Shown: positions 15,240 through 27,823 of the stretch, piece after piece
Numbering within the stretch: position 1 is the stretch's first letter
Layout: every line of letters begins with the position of its first letter
Assembly (NCBI RefSeq): GCF_018531465.1
Contig: NZ_JAHDTF010000015.1
Coordinates: 124,001-188,000 of the forward strand
Direction of reading: 5' to 3'
Length of the DNA stretch: 64,000 nucleotides
From: Sphaerisporangium fuscum
GTDB taxonomy: Bacteria; Actinomycetota; Actinomycetes; Streptosporangiales; Streptosporangiaceae
Position numbers and translations under genes: made by a program
Notes under the pieces: generated by a model
The model's database searches: none
The model's input: only the letters and a program-made list of their open reading frames with translations
What the model was told of the DNA's origin: nothing

Positions 15240-16070
15240 ATGACGAGTCGATTGACGGTTGGCGGGTTCGCGGCCCTCGCCGGGGGCGTCGCGGCCATGG
15301 TGACGCTGCACGTGATGTCCGATCTGGACCCGCTCTGGGGGATGATCAGCGAGTACGCGTTCCACCCGTACGGGTGGCTGCTGGCCGCCTCGTTGACGCT
15401 GCTCGCGGTGGGGGCGGCCCTGTTCGCCGTCGAGATGTCGCGGCGGGGGATGCCGCCGGCCGTCGTCGCACTGGTGGGCGTGTGGGGCAGCTGCATGGTG
15501 ATGATCGCGGCGTTTCCCACCGACCGGCCGGGGATGTCCCTGTCGATGTCCGGCGGCATCCACCGGTACGCGGCGTTCGCCGCCTTCCTCGCCATGCCGG
15601 CCGCGGGATTCCTGCTGGCGGCGCGCGGCGGCCGTCACGCCCGGCCGCTGCGCTGGCTGAGCTTCGCCTCCGCCTGGTTCCTGCTCCTGGTGCTCGTGCC
15701 GTACGGCGTCCGCATGGTCGGCCTCGACCCCGGTGTCGTCCCCGCCGGGCTCACCCAGCGTCTGGTGGTCGTCACCGAGGTCGCCGTCCTCACGCTGATC
15801 GGGCTGTCAGCCGCCACAGGCCGCGTAGCTGAACGCGTTCTTGATCCGGTAGGAGTCACGGAGCTTCTTGGCGCCGGTCCGCGGGTCGATCTGGAAGATG
15901 CGCATGTGCACCGTCGAGCCGTTGCCCGTGGGGGCGTGCACCGTGACCTCGTGGTCGCCGGTCCAGTCGATCATCTCGGGGGCGTCGTCGCCCGGGAATC
16001 GCACCTTGACGCTGGACACGATGGTCTGGGAGTCCAGGTCGTAGACCTTCAGGGTGTGGCTGCCGGATGA
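15240..16070 (+). CDS. DUF998 family membrane protein with aberrant C-terminal run-on
   Basis: Residues 1-189 are a normal DUF998 integral membrane protein of about six TM helices: 'VGGFAALAGGVAAMVTLHV', 'ISEYAFHPYGWLLAASLTLL', 'MPPAVVALVGVWGSCMVMI', 'IHRYAAFAAFLAMPAAGFL', 'LRWLSFASAWFLLLVL' and 'VVTEVAVLTLIGL'. The conserved 'DPLWGMISEYA' is present. After about base 15806 the frame continues for 87 codons read antisense through the 3' end of the convergent gene, giving a polar tail with no family resemblance. The natural stop seems to have been lost. The membrane domain may still function. Role of the family is unknown. Confidence 0.75.
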   Translation: MTSRLTVGGFAALAGGVAAMVTLHVMSDLDPLWGMISEYAFHPYGWLLAASLTLLAVGAALFAVEMSRRGMPPAVVALVGVWGSCMVMIAAFPTDRPGMSLSMSGGIHRYAAFAAFLAMPAAGFLLAARGGRHARPLRWLSFASAWFLLLVLVPYGVRMVGLDPGVVPAGLTQRLVVVTEVAVLTLIGLSAATGRVAERVLDPVGVTELLGAGPRVDLEDAHVHRRAVARGGVHRDLVVAGPVDHLGGVVARESHLDAGHDGLGVQVVDLQGVAAG

Positions 16071-16811
16071 GTAGAGCGCGACGGAGCTGCCGTCGGCGTT
16101 CAGCGCGAGCGGGTTCTGCTGCGCGACCACCTGCGGCGGCTCCTGCCGCTTCACCTGGTGCCCCTCCAGGTCGTAGGTGACCAGCTCGGTGGTGTTCTCG
16201 TTGGTGTCGCGGGTGGTGAGCACCTCGTCCTCGTCACCGCTGAACCCCACGAAGGAGCCGTGCTTCCGGACGGTGCCGAGCTGCTTCCCTGAGGCCACGT
16301 CGAACAGCCGCAGCCACCCCTGGTCGCCGCTCGCCACGGCGAGAACGGCCCCCTTGAGCGACAGGTTGAACGACAGGTCGGCCGTGCTGGTGTGCCGGGG
16401 GATGGCGGTCGCGGGCATGACGTGGACCTTCCCGGTGAGCTCCCGTACCACCAGGCGATCGTCCCGCTGCCGGAGGTAGGCGATGTACTCGCCGTCGCCG
16501 CTCACGGCCGTGGGGGAGGGCAGGTCCTTCATGACCTTGCCCTTGGCGTCGTGCGGGAACACCCGCGCGTCGCGCAGGGTCTTCTTCTTGCCGCTGTGCA
16601 GGTACAGCTGCCAGGGGCCGCAGGCGACGTTGTCGCCGTGCTTGTCCTTGCAGCTCTTCAGCGAGGCGTAGCGGACGGAGTCGGCGTGCATGCCGTGCTC
16701 GGCGTGGGCCGCGTGCTGGACGCGGGTGGTGTGCGCGGTGGTCGCGGCGGTGGCCGGTACGACCGTCGCCATGGCGGCCGCGAAGAGCGCACCCACTGTG
16801 AGAAACCTCAT
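15807..16811 (-). CDS. Secreted WD40/propeller-like protein
   Basis: 334 residues from ATG 16811, chosen because 'AAAGGAGAC' sits immediately upstream; the ATG 15 bp further up would place this ribosome site inside the gene. A Sec signal peptide, 'FLTVGALFAAAMATVVPATA', is followed by a His-rich stretch ('HAAHAEHGMHADS') and beta repeats such as 'AVSGDGEYIAYLRQRDDRL', 'LRLFDVASGKQLGTV' and 'LKVYDLDSQTIVSSVKV', a YVTN/WD40-like propeller. Four Cys residues could form disulfides outside the cell. No catalytic motif. Its last 264 bp are overlapped by the run-on of the DUF998 frame. Confidence 0.72.
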   Translation of the reverse strand: MRFLTVGALFAAAMATVVPATAATTAHTTRVQHAAHAEHGMHADSVRYASLKSCKDKHGDNVACGPWQLYLHSGKKKTLRDARVFPHDAKGKVMKDLPSPTAVSGDGEYIAYLRQRDDRLVVRELTGKVHVMPATAIPRHTSTADLSFNLSLKGAVLAVASGDQGWLRLFDVASGKQLGTVRKHGSFVGFSGDEDEVLTTRDTNENTTELVTYDLEGHQVKRQEPPQVVAQQNPLALNADGSSVALYSSGSHTLKVYDLDSQTIVSSVKVRFPGDDAPEMIDWTGDHEVTVHAPTGNGSTVHMRIFQIDPRTGAKKLRDSYRIKNAFSYAACGG

Positions 16812-16889
16812 GATGTCTCCTTTCACCGGGTTAGACCATCGAAAGGAGAAGGAGGTTCGTGCCGTTACCGAGGGGTTACCTCGACGGCC

Positions 16890-16922
16890 CGGCCCCGGTT
16901 CACCGTACGGGAACCGGGGCCG
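16890..16922 (-). terminator. Terminator downstream of malate dehydrogenase
   Basis: CGGCCCCGGTTC (16890-16901) pairs perfectly with 16911-16922 around a 9-nt loop, 23 bp beyond the mdh stop on the minus strand. A 12-bp GC-rich stem without a U tract. Confidence 0.7.
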
Positions 16923-16944
16923 TGGATCAGCGGACGACGCGGGC

Positions 16945-17931
<987 letters not shown>

Positions 17932-18180
17932 GACTGTCCCCTACGTGGGCGGTTGAAGGTTATCCGAACAGCCGAAGGGTATCCGCTCGTTTCCCCACCC
18001 CTCACAGCCAGGTCCACCGAAGCCGGACCGGCAGCAGATGAACGAGGGGTGGATCCCGCCCTCATGCCCGGTCTGGCATGGTTCCCGCCGACGCCACCCC
18101 GGCCGCCCCCGGCGCCGACGCGGCCGGAGGTGGTGCGGCGGGGTCGGCGCCGATGACGGCGGGTGAGCCGGTGAGCCTTC

Positions 18181-20538
<2,358 letters not shown>

Positions 20539-20746
20539 GATCCTGGTCCGCCTTCGCTTTGGGTTCGGGGAAGATTCTGCATGCTCCGGGCCCCGATTGT
20601 CGCCTTGGGCGGTTCGGGCTCGCGGGGGAGCGCGGTGCTCGGTACCACCCTTACCCTCGGTGGGAAGAAGCTGCGACACTGGGCACTGCCGCCGCCGGGG
20701 AGGCGCGCCGGCGGTCCCCACGGCCGGGGAGAAAGCGGAGGTGGGC

Positions 20747-20947
20747 ATGAGATACCTGCTGGTGCTCGTCGCGCTGATCGTGGTCGTCTCCTGCGTGCTC
20801 ATCCTGGTCCGCTCCTGGACGTCCAGCCGTCCGGCCGTGCCGGCCCGGGAGAGTCCGAAGGAGATCCTCAAGCGCCGCTACGCCGCGGGCGAGATCGACG
20901 AGGACGAATACCTGCGGCGGATGTCCGGCCTCTCGCAGGACTGGTAG
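20747..20947 (+). CDS. Small membrane protein with C-terminal SHOCT domain
   Basis: 66 residues. One TM helix ('YLLVLVALIVVVSCVLILV') is followed by a short linker and the SHOCT motif 'KEILKRRYAAGEIDEDEYLR'. SHOCT is a short oligomerisation module found at the ends of many membrane proteins; no enzymatic role is known. ATG 20747 follows 'GGAGGTGGGC'; GTG 20741 is an alternative. Divergent from tex across 208 bp and convergent with the chitinase gene. Confidence 0.82.
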   Translation: MRYLLVLVALIVVVSCVLILVRSWTSSRPAVPARESPKEILKRRYAAGEIDEDEYLRRMSGLSQDW

Positions 20948-20980
20948 CGGCCGGCCGTCCCGGGCCCGCGAACGTGTGAA

Positions 20981-21020
20981 GGCCGGGGCCGGGTCCTCTT
21001 TCGGATCCCGTGCCCCGGCC
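20981..21020. terminator. Bidirectional terminator between SHOCT gene and chitinase
   Basis: GGCCGGGGC (20981-20989) pairs with GCCCCGGCC (21012-21020), and inner bases GGGTCC/GGATCC extend the stem around CTCTTT. Placed between two convergent genes. Confidence 0.7.
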
Positions 21021-21065
21021 TGGTTCCACGTCCGGGGGCGGGTCACGCCCCCGGACCGCGATCCG

Positions 21066-23042
<1,977 letters not shown>

Positions 23043-23220
23043 GTGGTGCTCCACGTCCATCGGGCGGATGCGAGAGGGGGGTCGTTGTGGACGTCGTGCG
23101 GAGCCTTTTGCCGGCCGGAGAGAGCAGAGGCGCGGCACCGCACCGTTCGTGGGCGAACCTGAAACCGGAGGGATCAAACAAAGGACGGCGGTGATCGCGA
23201 CATGACGGCGACCTTCCTAC

Positions 23221-23256
23221 CTCGGGATACCGAGTTTATTTATAGGAAGCTTTCCT
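23221..23256. promoter_or_regulatory. Palindromes in the chitinase promoter region
   Basis: In the 23043-23549 divergent gap, CTCGG-GATA-CCGAG (23221-23234) and AGGAA-GCT-TTCCT (23244-23256) lie close together, flanked by AT-rich TTTATTTA words that are unusual in this genome. The AGGAAN3TTCCT symmetry resembles elements upstream of secreted polysaccharide-degrading enzymes in related actinomycetes (recalled, not verified). Probable operator and promoter region of the chitinase. Confidence 0.45.
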
Positions 23257-23432
23257 TTTTATTTACGCGAACGCTACCCCGGCCCGGCGTGGGTCGTCAA
23301 CGTCTCTGACGAACCGAGTCGGGATCCGGCCGCCCCTCCCTTGTTGCAACTAGTTGTTGCAGTTGGCGCTCTCCTGCCCCATACTCACTCCTAGCGCTAC
23401 ATCAGGTTGCGTTAAGCGTGACGTGACCATCG

Positions 23433-23455
23433 ATCTCTTGTGAGAGCGGTGCTCT
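23433..23455. promoter_or_regulatory. Operator copy 1 upstream of alpha/beta hydrolase
   Basis: ATCTCTTGTGAGAGC is followed by GGTGCTCT. The core AGAGC-GGT-GCTCT (23443-23455) is a perfect 5-bp-arm palindrome. The same element recurs 52 bp downstream. This is TetR/MarR-type symmetry; the regulator is not adjacent. Confidence 0.55.
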
Positions 23456-23484
23456 TGACAAGTTCGCGGACTTCCGGTTCATTG

Positions 23485-23508
23485 ATCTCTTGTGAGAGCA
23501 CCGCTCTC
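23485..23508. promoter_or_regulatory. Operator copy 2 upstream of alpha/beta hydrolase
   Basis: The identical 15-bp word ATCTCTTGTGAGAGC is followed here by ACCGCTCTC, so GAGAGC-ACC-GCTCTC (23494-23508) has perfect 6-bp arms. It ends 41 bp before the start codon. Two copies of one operator imply cooperative repression or looping. Confidence 0.6.
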
Positions 23509-23549
23509 GCAATCACTGCCGGAAGGATCGCCCGGTGAAGGAGAAGCCC

Positions 23550-24362
23550 ATGCGCACCCTGTTCCTGGAGACGGCGGACGGCCGTATCGCCTACGAGACG
23601 AGCGGCCCGGTCGACGGCCCGCTCGCCGTCCTCGTCCACGGCATGGGAGACACCCGCGCCACCTACCGTTTCCTCGCCCGCCGCCTCGCCGGGGCCGGGT
23701 TCCGGGTCGCGGCGATGGACGTACGCGGGTACGGCGAGTCGAGCACCGGGTGGCCGGACCACGACGTGGCCTCCGTCGGCGCGGACCTGCTGGCGCTCGT
23801 CCGCCACCTCGGCGGCCCCGCCCTGCTGGTCGGCCACTCCATCGGCTGCGCCTCTGCCGTATGGGTGGCGGCGGAGGCGCCCGCGGAGGTGACCGAGCTG
23901 GTGCTGATCGGCTCGTTCTCGGGCGAGGGCCGGATCAAGGCCTGGATGAAGGCCCTGTCACGGGCGGTCGGGCGCAGCGCCTTCCTGTGGGCGATGTTCG
24001 TGCGCTCCTCCTACCCGACGGCCAAGCCGGACGACTTCGGGTCCTACCTGAAGGAGCTCAAGGCGAACCTCCGCGAACCCGGACGGGCGGCGGCGCTGCG
24101 CGCGCAGATAGAGCTCTCCTTGTCCGGCGTCGTGACCCGGTACTCGGAGGTCACGTGTCCCACCGTGGTCGTGATGGGCACCAAGGACCAGGACTTCCCC
24201 GACGCGACGGCCGAAGCCCACCTCATCGCGTCCAAGCTCGGCGGCCCCGTCGAAGTCGTCCTGGTCGAAGGCGCGGGCCACTACCCTCACGCGGAGATGC
24301 CCGGCGACACCGCCGACCGCGTCCTCCGCGCCCTCACCCTCCACCCGGCCCCTTCCCTCTGA
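23550..24362 (+). CDS. Alpha/beta hydrolase
   Basis: 270 residues from ATG 23550, set by 'GAAGGAG' 6 nt upstream (the GTG at 23535 would enclose it). The fold is complete: oxyanion-hole 'VLVHGMGDTRATYRFLARRL', nucleophile elbow 'LLVGHSIGCASA' (Ser), acid near 'VVVMGTKDQDFPDA' (Asp), and 'VEGAGHYPHAEMPGD' (catalytic His). The cap region, 'KAWMKALSRAVGRSAFLWAM', is helical. Cytoplasmic esterase or hydrolase of unknown substrate. Two identical operators upstream indicate tight induction by a trans-acting repressor. Confidence 0.88.
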   Translation: MRTLFLETADGRIAYETSGPVDGPLAVLVHGMGDTRATYRFLARRLAGAGFRVAAMDVRGYGESSTGWPDHDVASVGADLLALVRHLGGPALLVGHSIGCASAVWVAAEAPAEVTELVLIGSFSGEGRIKAWMKALSRAVGRSAFLWAMFVRSSYPTAKPDDFGSYLKELKANLREPGRAAALRAQIELSLSGVVTRYSEVTCPTVVVMGTKDQDFPDATAEAHLIASKLGGPVEVVLVEGAGHYPHAEMPGDTADRVLRALTLHPAPSL

Positions 24363-24379
24363 TCTTGGTGCCGGCCGGT

Positions 24380-24395
24380 GCCCGGCGGGCCGGGC
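24380..24395. terminator. Terminator between alpha/beta hydrolase and ribose operon
   Basis: GCCCGGC-GG-GCCGGGC forms a 7-bp stem between convergent gene ends, nested in a wider CTGATC...GATCAG pairing that brackets the region (24359-24404). It can serve both directions. Confidence 0.6.
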
Positions 24396-24400
24396 GGGGA

Positions 24401-24790
24401 TCAGAAGGGGACGCCGCAGCGGAGGATCACGTTGGCGTACGGGTGGGCCTCGCCGGTGCGGACGATCAGTTTGCTGGTGTGACTTCGGCGTTTGAGCTGT
24501 TCGTGGGGCACGTAGGCCAACCCGGGCAGGTGGGCGTTCAGCAAGGCGTCGCAGGAGGGGTTGGCGGCGCGGACCTCCTCGGCGGCCGTGGCGCCCTCCA
24601 CGACGATCTCCCGCAGGATGCCTTCCAGCACGTCGGCGAACGCGGGTATCCCCGGCAGGAACGCCAGGTCGACGACCTCGGCTCCCTGCGGCAACGGCAT
24701 CCCGCTGTCGCAGATCAGCAGCTCGTCGGTGTGCCCGAGCCGGGCGATGGCGCCGGACAGGGCCGCGTTCAGGATCCCTGACCGCTTCAC
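24401..24790 (-). CDS. rbsD: D-ribose pyranase
   Basis: 129 residues. It interconverts beta-pyranose and beta-furanose forms of ribose so that RbsK can use it. 'GHTDELLICDSGMPLP' holds the catalytic His and Asp; 'VRTGEAHPYANVILRCGV' is the conserved C-terminal sugar-binding strand. GTG 24790 follows GGAGGTGGGGAACCT on the minus strand. Last gene of the ribose operon, 52 bp after rbsK; this spacer carries repeats of the rbsK stop region. Confidence 0.95.
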   Translation of the reverse strand: MKRSGILNAALSGAIARLGHTDELLICDSGMPLPQGAEVVDLAFLPGIPAFADVLEGILREIVVEGATAAEEVRAANPSCDALLNAHLPGLAYVPHEQLKRRSHTSKLIVRTGEAHPYANVILRCGVPF

Positions 24791-24849
24791 AGGTTCCCCA
24801 CCTCCGCGGGCGCGGTCACAGGTTCTCCGCCTTCGACAGGCGTCACAGG
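24787..24849 (-). repeat. Threefold repeat of the rbsK stop / rbsD start motif
   Basis: On the minus strand GGAGGTGG..CCTGTGA-like segments occur three times: CCTGTGA at 24843-24849, 24816-24822 and 24787-24793 (29- and 27-bp steps), each preceded by a purine-rich ribosome site. The first is the natural end of rbsK and the last the start of rbsD, so slippage duplication seems to have separated two genes that once overlapped. Confidence 0.5.
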
Positions 24850-25835
24850 CCTTCCACCTCCGCGAGGGTCGGGTACGAACTCTGGGCGCCCGGCCGCCGT
24901 ACCGTCGCCGCCCCGACCCGCGCCGCGAAGGCCGCCGCCTCGGCGAGGGTGTCGCCCCGGGCGAGGCGCCAGGCGAGTGCGCCGGTGAAGGCGTCGCCCG
25001 CTCCCGTCGTGTCGACGGCCTCGACCCTGGGGCTGGGGACGGTGGTGACGCCGTCGGGCCCGGCGACGAGCGCGCCGTTCGCCCCGAGGGTGATCACCAC
25101 CGATCGCGGGCCGAGGGCGAGCAGCGCCTCGGCCTGCTCGGCCGGGGTGGCGACCTCCGCAGCGGCCCCGGGTGCGGAGCCGGCGGTCTCACCGGTCGAT
25201 GAGGGGGCGTGCTCGCCTCCGTCCGCCCGGTGAGCGGCGGTCCGGAGGATGAACGACGCCTCGTGCTCGTTGACGACCAGCGGATCGCAGAGGGACAGCA
25301 GCTCGGCGGGTACCGGGGCCGGGGGCGAGAGGTTGAACACGACCCGGCGCGCCGCCCGCGCCGCCGCCAGCACGGTGGGGAGCGGGGTCTCCAACTGCAT
25401 GGACACCACCCGGGCCGAGCCGATCAGGCCGGCGGCAGCGGCGACGTCCTCCTCGCTGAGGTGCGCGTTCGCGCCGGGGGAGACGATGATGCTGTTGTCG
25501 CCCTCCGGCCCGACCGAGATCAGCGCGACCCCGGTCGGCGTGGAACTCTCGTGCAGGTGGCCCAGATCGACCCCGTCGCGGTCGAGCGACTCCCGCAGGA
25601 GCCGGCCGTGCGCGTCGGCGCCGACCCTTCCCAGCAGGGACACCCGTGCGCCGAGGCGGGCCGCCGCGACGGCCTGGTTCGCCCCCTTGCCGCCGGAATA
25701 GGTGGCGAGGTCGGAGCCGAGCACGGTCTCGCCCGGGCCGGGGCGCCGGTCGACGCGGACGACGAGGTCCGCGTTGACCGACCCCACGACCACCACGTCG
25801 TACGGCTCGATCTCCCGAGTGCCGAGATCGTTCAT
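24843..25835 (-). CDS. rbsK: Ribokinase with a low-complexity insertion
   Basis: 330 residues, PfkB family. It phosphorylates D-ribose at O5. 'VVVGSVNADLVVRVDRRPGP' and 'SGGKGANQAVAAARLGA' are the sugar-binding N-terminal motifs, and 'VDTTGAGDAFTGALAWRLA' has the anion hole and catalytic Asp. Unlike most ribokinases there is an insertion of about 32 residues after 'VNEHEASFIL', rich in Ala, Gly, Ser and Glu ('STGETAGSAPGAAAEVATPA'); it falls in a surface region and should not affect catalysis. It starts 20 bp downstream of rbsB. Confidence 0.94.
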   Translation of the reverse strand: MNDLGTREIEPYDVVVVGSVNADLVVRVDRRPGPGETVLGSDLATYSGGKGANQAVAAARLGARVSLLGRVGADAHGRLLRESLDRDGVDLGHLHESSTPTGVALISVGPEGDNSIIVSPGANAHLSEEDVAAAAGLIGSARVVSMQLETPLPTVLAAARAARRVVFNLSPPAPVPAELLSLCDPLVVNEHEASFILRTAAHRADGGEHAPSSTGETAGSAPGAAAEVATPAEQAEALLALGPRSVVITLGANGALVAGPDGVTTVPSPRVEAVDTTGAGDAFTGALAWRLARGDTLAEAAAFAARVGAATVRRPGAQSSYPTLAEVEGL

Positions 25836-25855
25836 CGTTTCGTTCCCGGATGCGA

Positions 25856-26818
25856 TCAGGAGGCGGAGAACTCGGAGACGTTGTCCTTGGTGGCGATCTT
25901 CACCGGTACGTCCAGCTTGGCGGTGAGCTTCTCGCCGCCCGCGGCCTTGACCGCGTTCTGGACGGCCTGCTGGCCGAGGAGGGCGGGCTGCTGGGCGACG
26001 CTGGCGGCCAGCGTGCCGGCCTGGATGGCCTTCAGGCCGTCCGGGGTGCCGTCGAAGCCGACGACCTTGACCTCCTTGCCGGCCTTGGCGCCGAGAGCCT
26101 TGATCGCACCGAGCGCCATCTCGTCGTTCTCGGCGAAGACGCCCACGATGTCGGGGTTCGACTGCAGCAGGTTGGTCATGACGTCCAGGCCCTTGGTGCG
26201 GTCGAAGTCGGCGGGCTGCTGGGCGACGACCTGGATGTTCGGGTACGCCTTGATGCCGTCGGTGAAGCCCTGGCCGCGGTCGCGGGCGGCGGAGGTGCCG
26301 GCCACGCCCTGCAGGACGACGACCTTGCCCTTCTCGGAGATCTGCTTGGCCAGCTCCTGGGCGGCCAGCTTGCCGCCGGCGACGTTGTCGGAGGCGACGG
26401 TCTGCGCCACCTGGGCGTTGTTGACGCCCCGGTCGACGGCCAGGACGGGGATGCTGGAGCGTTCCGCGACCTTCACGGCCGGAGCGGCGGCGTCGGAGTC
26501 CACCGGGTTGAGGATGATGGCCTTCATGCTCTGGCTGGTGAAGTTCTGAACCTGGTTCACCTGCTGGGAGGCGTCGTTCTGCGCGTCGGTGACGGTCAGC
26601 GTGGCGCCCAGCTTCTTGGCCTCGGCCTCGGCGCCCTGGCGCAGCTGCACGAAGTACGGGTTGTTCAGCGTGGAGATCGACATGCCGATCTTGACGCCGC
26701 TCCCGGACCCGCCGGAGGACGACCCGGAGCCGGAGCCGCCGGAGGACGAGCCGGATCCGCAGGCGGTCAGGCCGAGGGCGAGGGCGGCGCCTGCCGCGAC
26801 GAGGGCGGGGATTCGCAT
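25856..26818 (-). CDS. rbsB: Ribose ABC transporter substrate-binding lipoprotein
   Basis: 320 residues from ATG 26818, which has TGAGG 9 nt upstream; ATG 26833 is the less likely start. Signal peptide with lipobox 'LGLTAC', then a Ser/Gly repeat linker ('GSGSSSGGSGSGSSSGGSGS') that projects the domain from the membrane. The periplasmic-binding fold of type I follows: 'IGMSISTLNNPYFVQLRQGA', 'VVLQGVAGTSAARDRGQGF', 'GVFAENDEMALGAIKALG' and 'VVGFDGTPDGLKAIQAG'. Delivers ribose to RbsC. Consistent with family length. Confidence 0.93.
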   Translation of the reverse strand: MRIPALVAAGAALALGLTACGSGSSSGGSGSGSSSGGSGSGVKIGMSISTLNNPYFVQLRQGAEAEAKKLGATLTVTDAQNDASQQVNQVQNFTSQSMKAIILNPVDSDAAAPAVKVAERSSIPVLAVDRGVNNAQVAQTVASDNVAGGKLAAQELAKQISEKGKVVVLQGVAGTSAARDRGQGFTDGIKAYPNIQVVAQQPADFDRTKGLDVMTNLLQSNPDIVGVFAENDEMALGAIKALGAKAGKEVKVVGFDGTPDGLKAIQAGTLAASVAQQPALLGQQAVQNAVKAAGGEKLTAKLDVPVKIATKDNVSEFSAS

Positions 26819-26860
26819 GATGGTGTACCTCATTGGTCTAGCCGGGGACTTGCGATGGGT

Positions 26861-27823
26861 CTAGCGGGAGCCACGGCGGCGGAGCGTGTCGAGCAGGACC
26901 GCCAGCGCGATCACGACTCCGATCACGACCTGCTGCCAGAAGGCGGAGACGGAGAGCAGGTTGAGGCCGTTGCGCAGCACGGCGAGGATGAGGGCGCCGA
27001 CGAGCGTGCCGAACGCCCGTCCCTTCCCTCCGGACAGGCTCGCCCCGCCGATCACGACGGCGGCGATGGCGTCCAGCTCGTATCCCGAGGCGGCCTGCGG
27101 CTGCGCGGAGGCCAGGCGGCTGGCCAGGACGACCCCGGCGACCGCCGCGAACGCCCCCGACAGGGCGTAGGTGACGAGCTTCTGCCGGTTGACCTTGATG
27201 CCGGACAGCCGGGCGGCCTCCTCGTTGCCGCCGAGCGCGTACATCGCCCGCCCGGCGTAGGTGCGGTTGAGGACCACCGCGGTGATCACGCCCATGAGGG
27301 CCATGACGAGGACCGGCACCGGCAGGTATCCGCCGATCGTGTCGCCGAGGTGGGACACCGCGTCCGGCATCGCGATCGGGCTGCCCTGCGAGACGACCAG
27401 GGCGAGGCCGCGCGCCACACCGAGCATGGCGAGGGTGGCGATGAACGGCGGCAGCTTGCCGTAGGCGATCAGCGCGGCGTTGACCAGGCCACAGGCCAGG
27501 CCGACGACCAGCGCGATCAGCGTCGCCACCGGCCAGGGGAGGCCGGAGTCGGTCGCCGTCCAGGCGAGCACGATCGCCGACAGCGCGGCGACGGCACCCA
27601 CGGACAGGTCGATGCCGCCCGTGATGATCACGAACGTCGAGCCGAACGCGAGGATCGCGGTGACGGCCGCCTGGACGCCCACGTTGAGCAGGTTGGTGAC
27701 GGTCAGGAAGTCGCCGGACAGCAGCGTGAGCGCGATGGCGAGCACGACGAGCGCGGCGAGCGAGCCGTTCTCTCCCAGCCAGGCCCTGGTGGCCGGGCGC
27801 CTGGTGAGCACGTCAGTGGACAC
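26861..27823 (-). CDS. rbsC: Ribose ABC transporter permease
   Basis: 320 residues, about ten TM helices. 'NLLNVGVQAAVTAILAFGST' and 'FVIITGGIDLSVGAVAALSA' are signature segments of sugar permeases of the RbsC class; 'YAGRAMYALGGNEEAARLSG' is the cytoplasmic coupling loop that meets the ATPase. GTG 27823 lies 6 nt after GGTGGAGG and is preferred; ATG 27829 is possible. It overlaps the end of rbsA by 11 bp, so translation is coupled. Confidence 0.92.
   Translation of the reverse strand: MSTDVLTRRPATRAWLGENGSLAALVVLAIALTLLSGDFLTVTNLLNVGVQAAVTAILAFGSTFVIITGGIDLSVGAVAALSAIVLAWTATDSGLPWPVATLIALVVGLACGLVNAALIAYGKLPPFIATLAMLGVARGLALVVSQGSPIAMPDAVSHLGDTIGGYLPVPVLVMALMGVITAVVLNRTYAGRAMYALGGNEEAARLSGIKVNRQKLVTYALSGAFAAVAGVVLASRLASAQPQAASGYELDAIAAVVIGGASLSGGKGRAFGTLVGALILAVLRNGLNLLSVSAFWQQVVIGVVIALAVLLDTLRRRGSR

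Noticed and set aside
15039..15638. 199-codon minus-strand gene opposite the DUF998 gene
   Set aside because: Antisense to clear TM helices of DUF998; Arg/His/Gly-rich with no recognisable domain.
24787..24849. CRISPR-like direct repeats
   Set aside because: Only three short, degenerate units without proper spacers; explained by duplication of the rbsK end. No CRISPR array or cas gene was seen anywhere.
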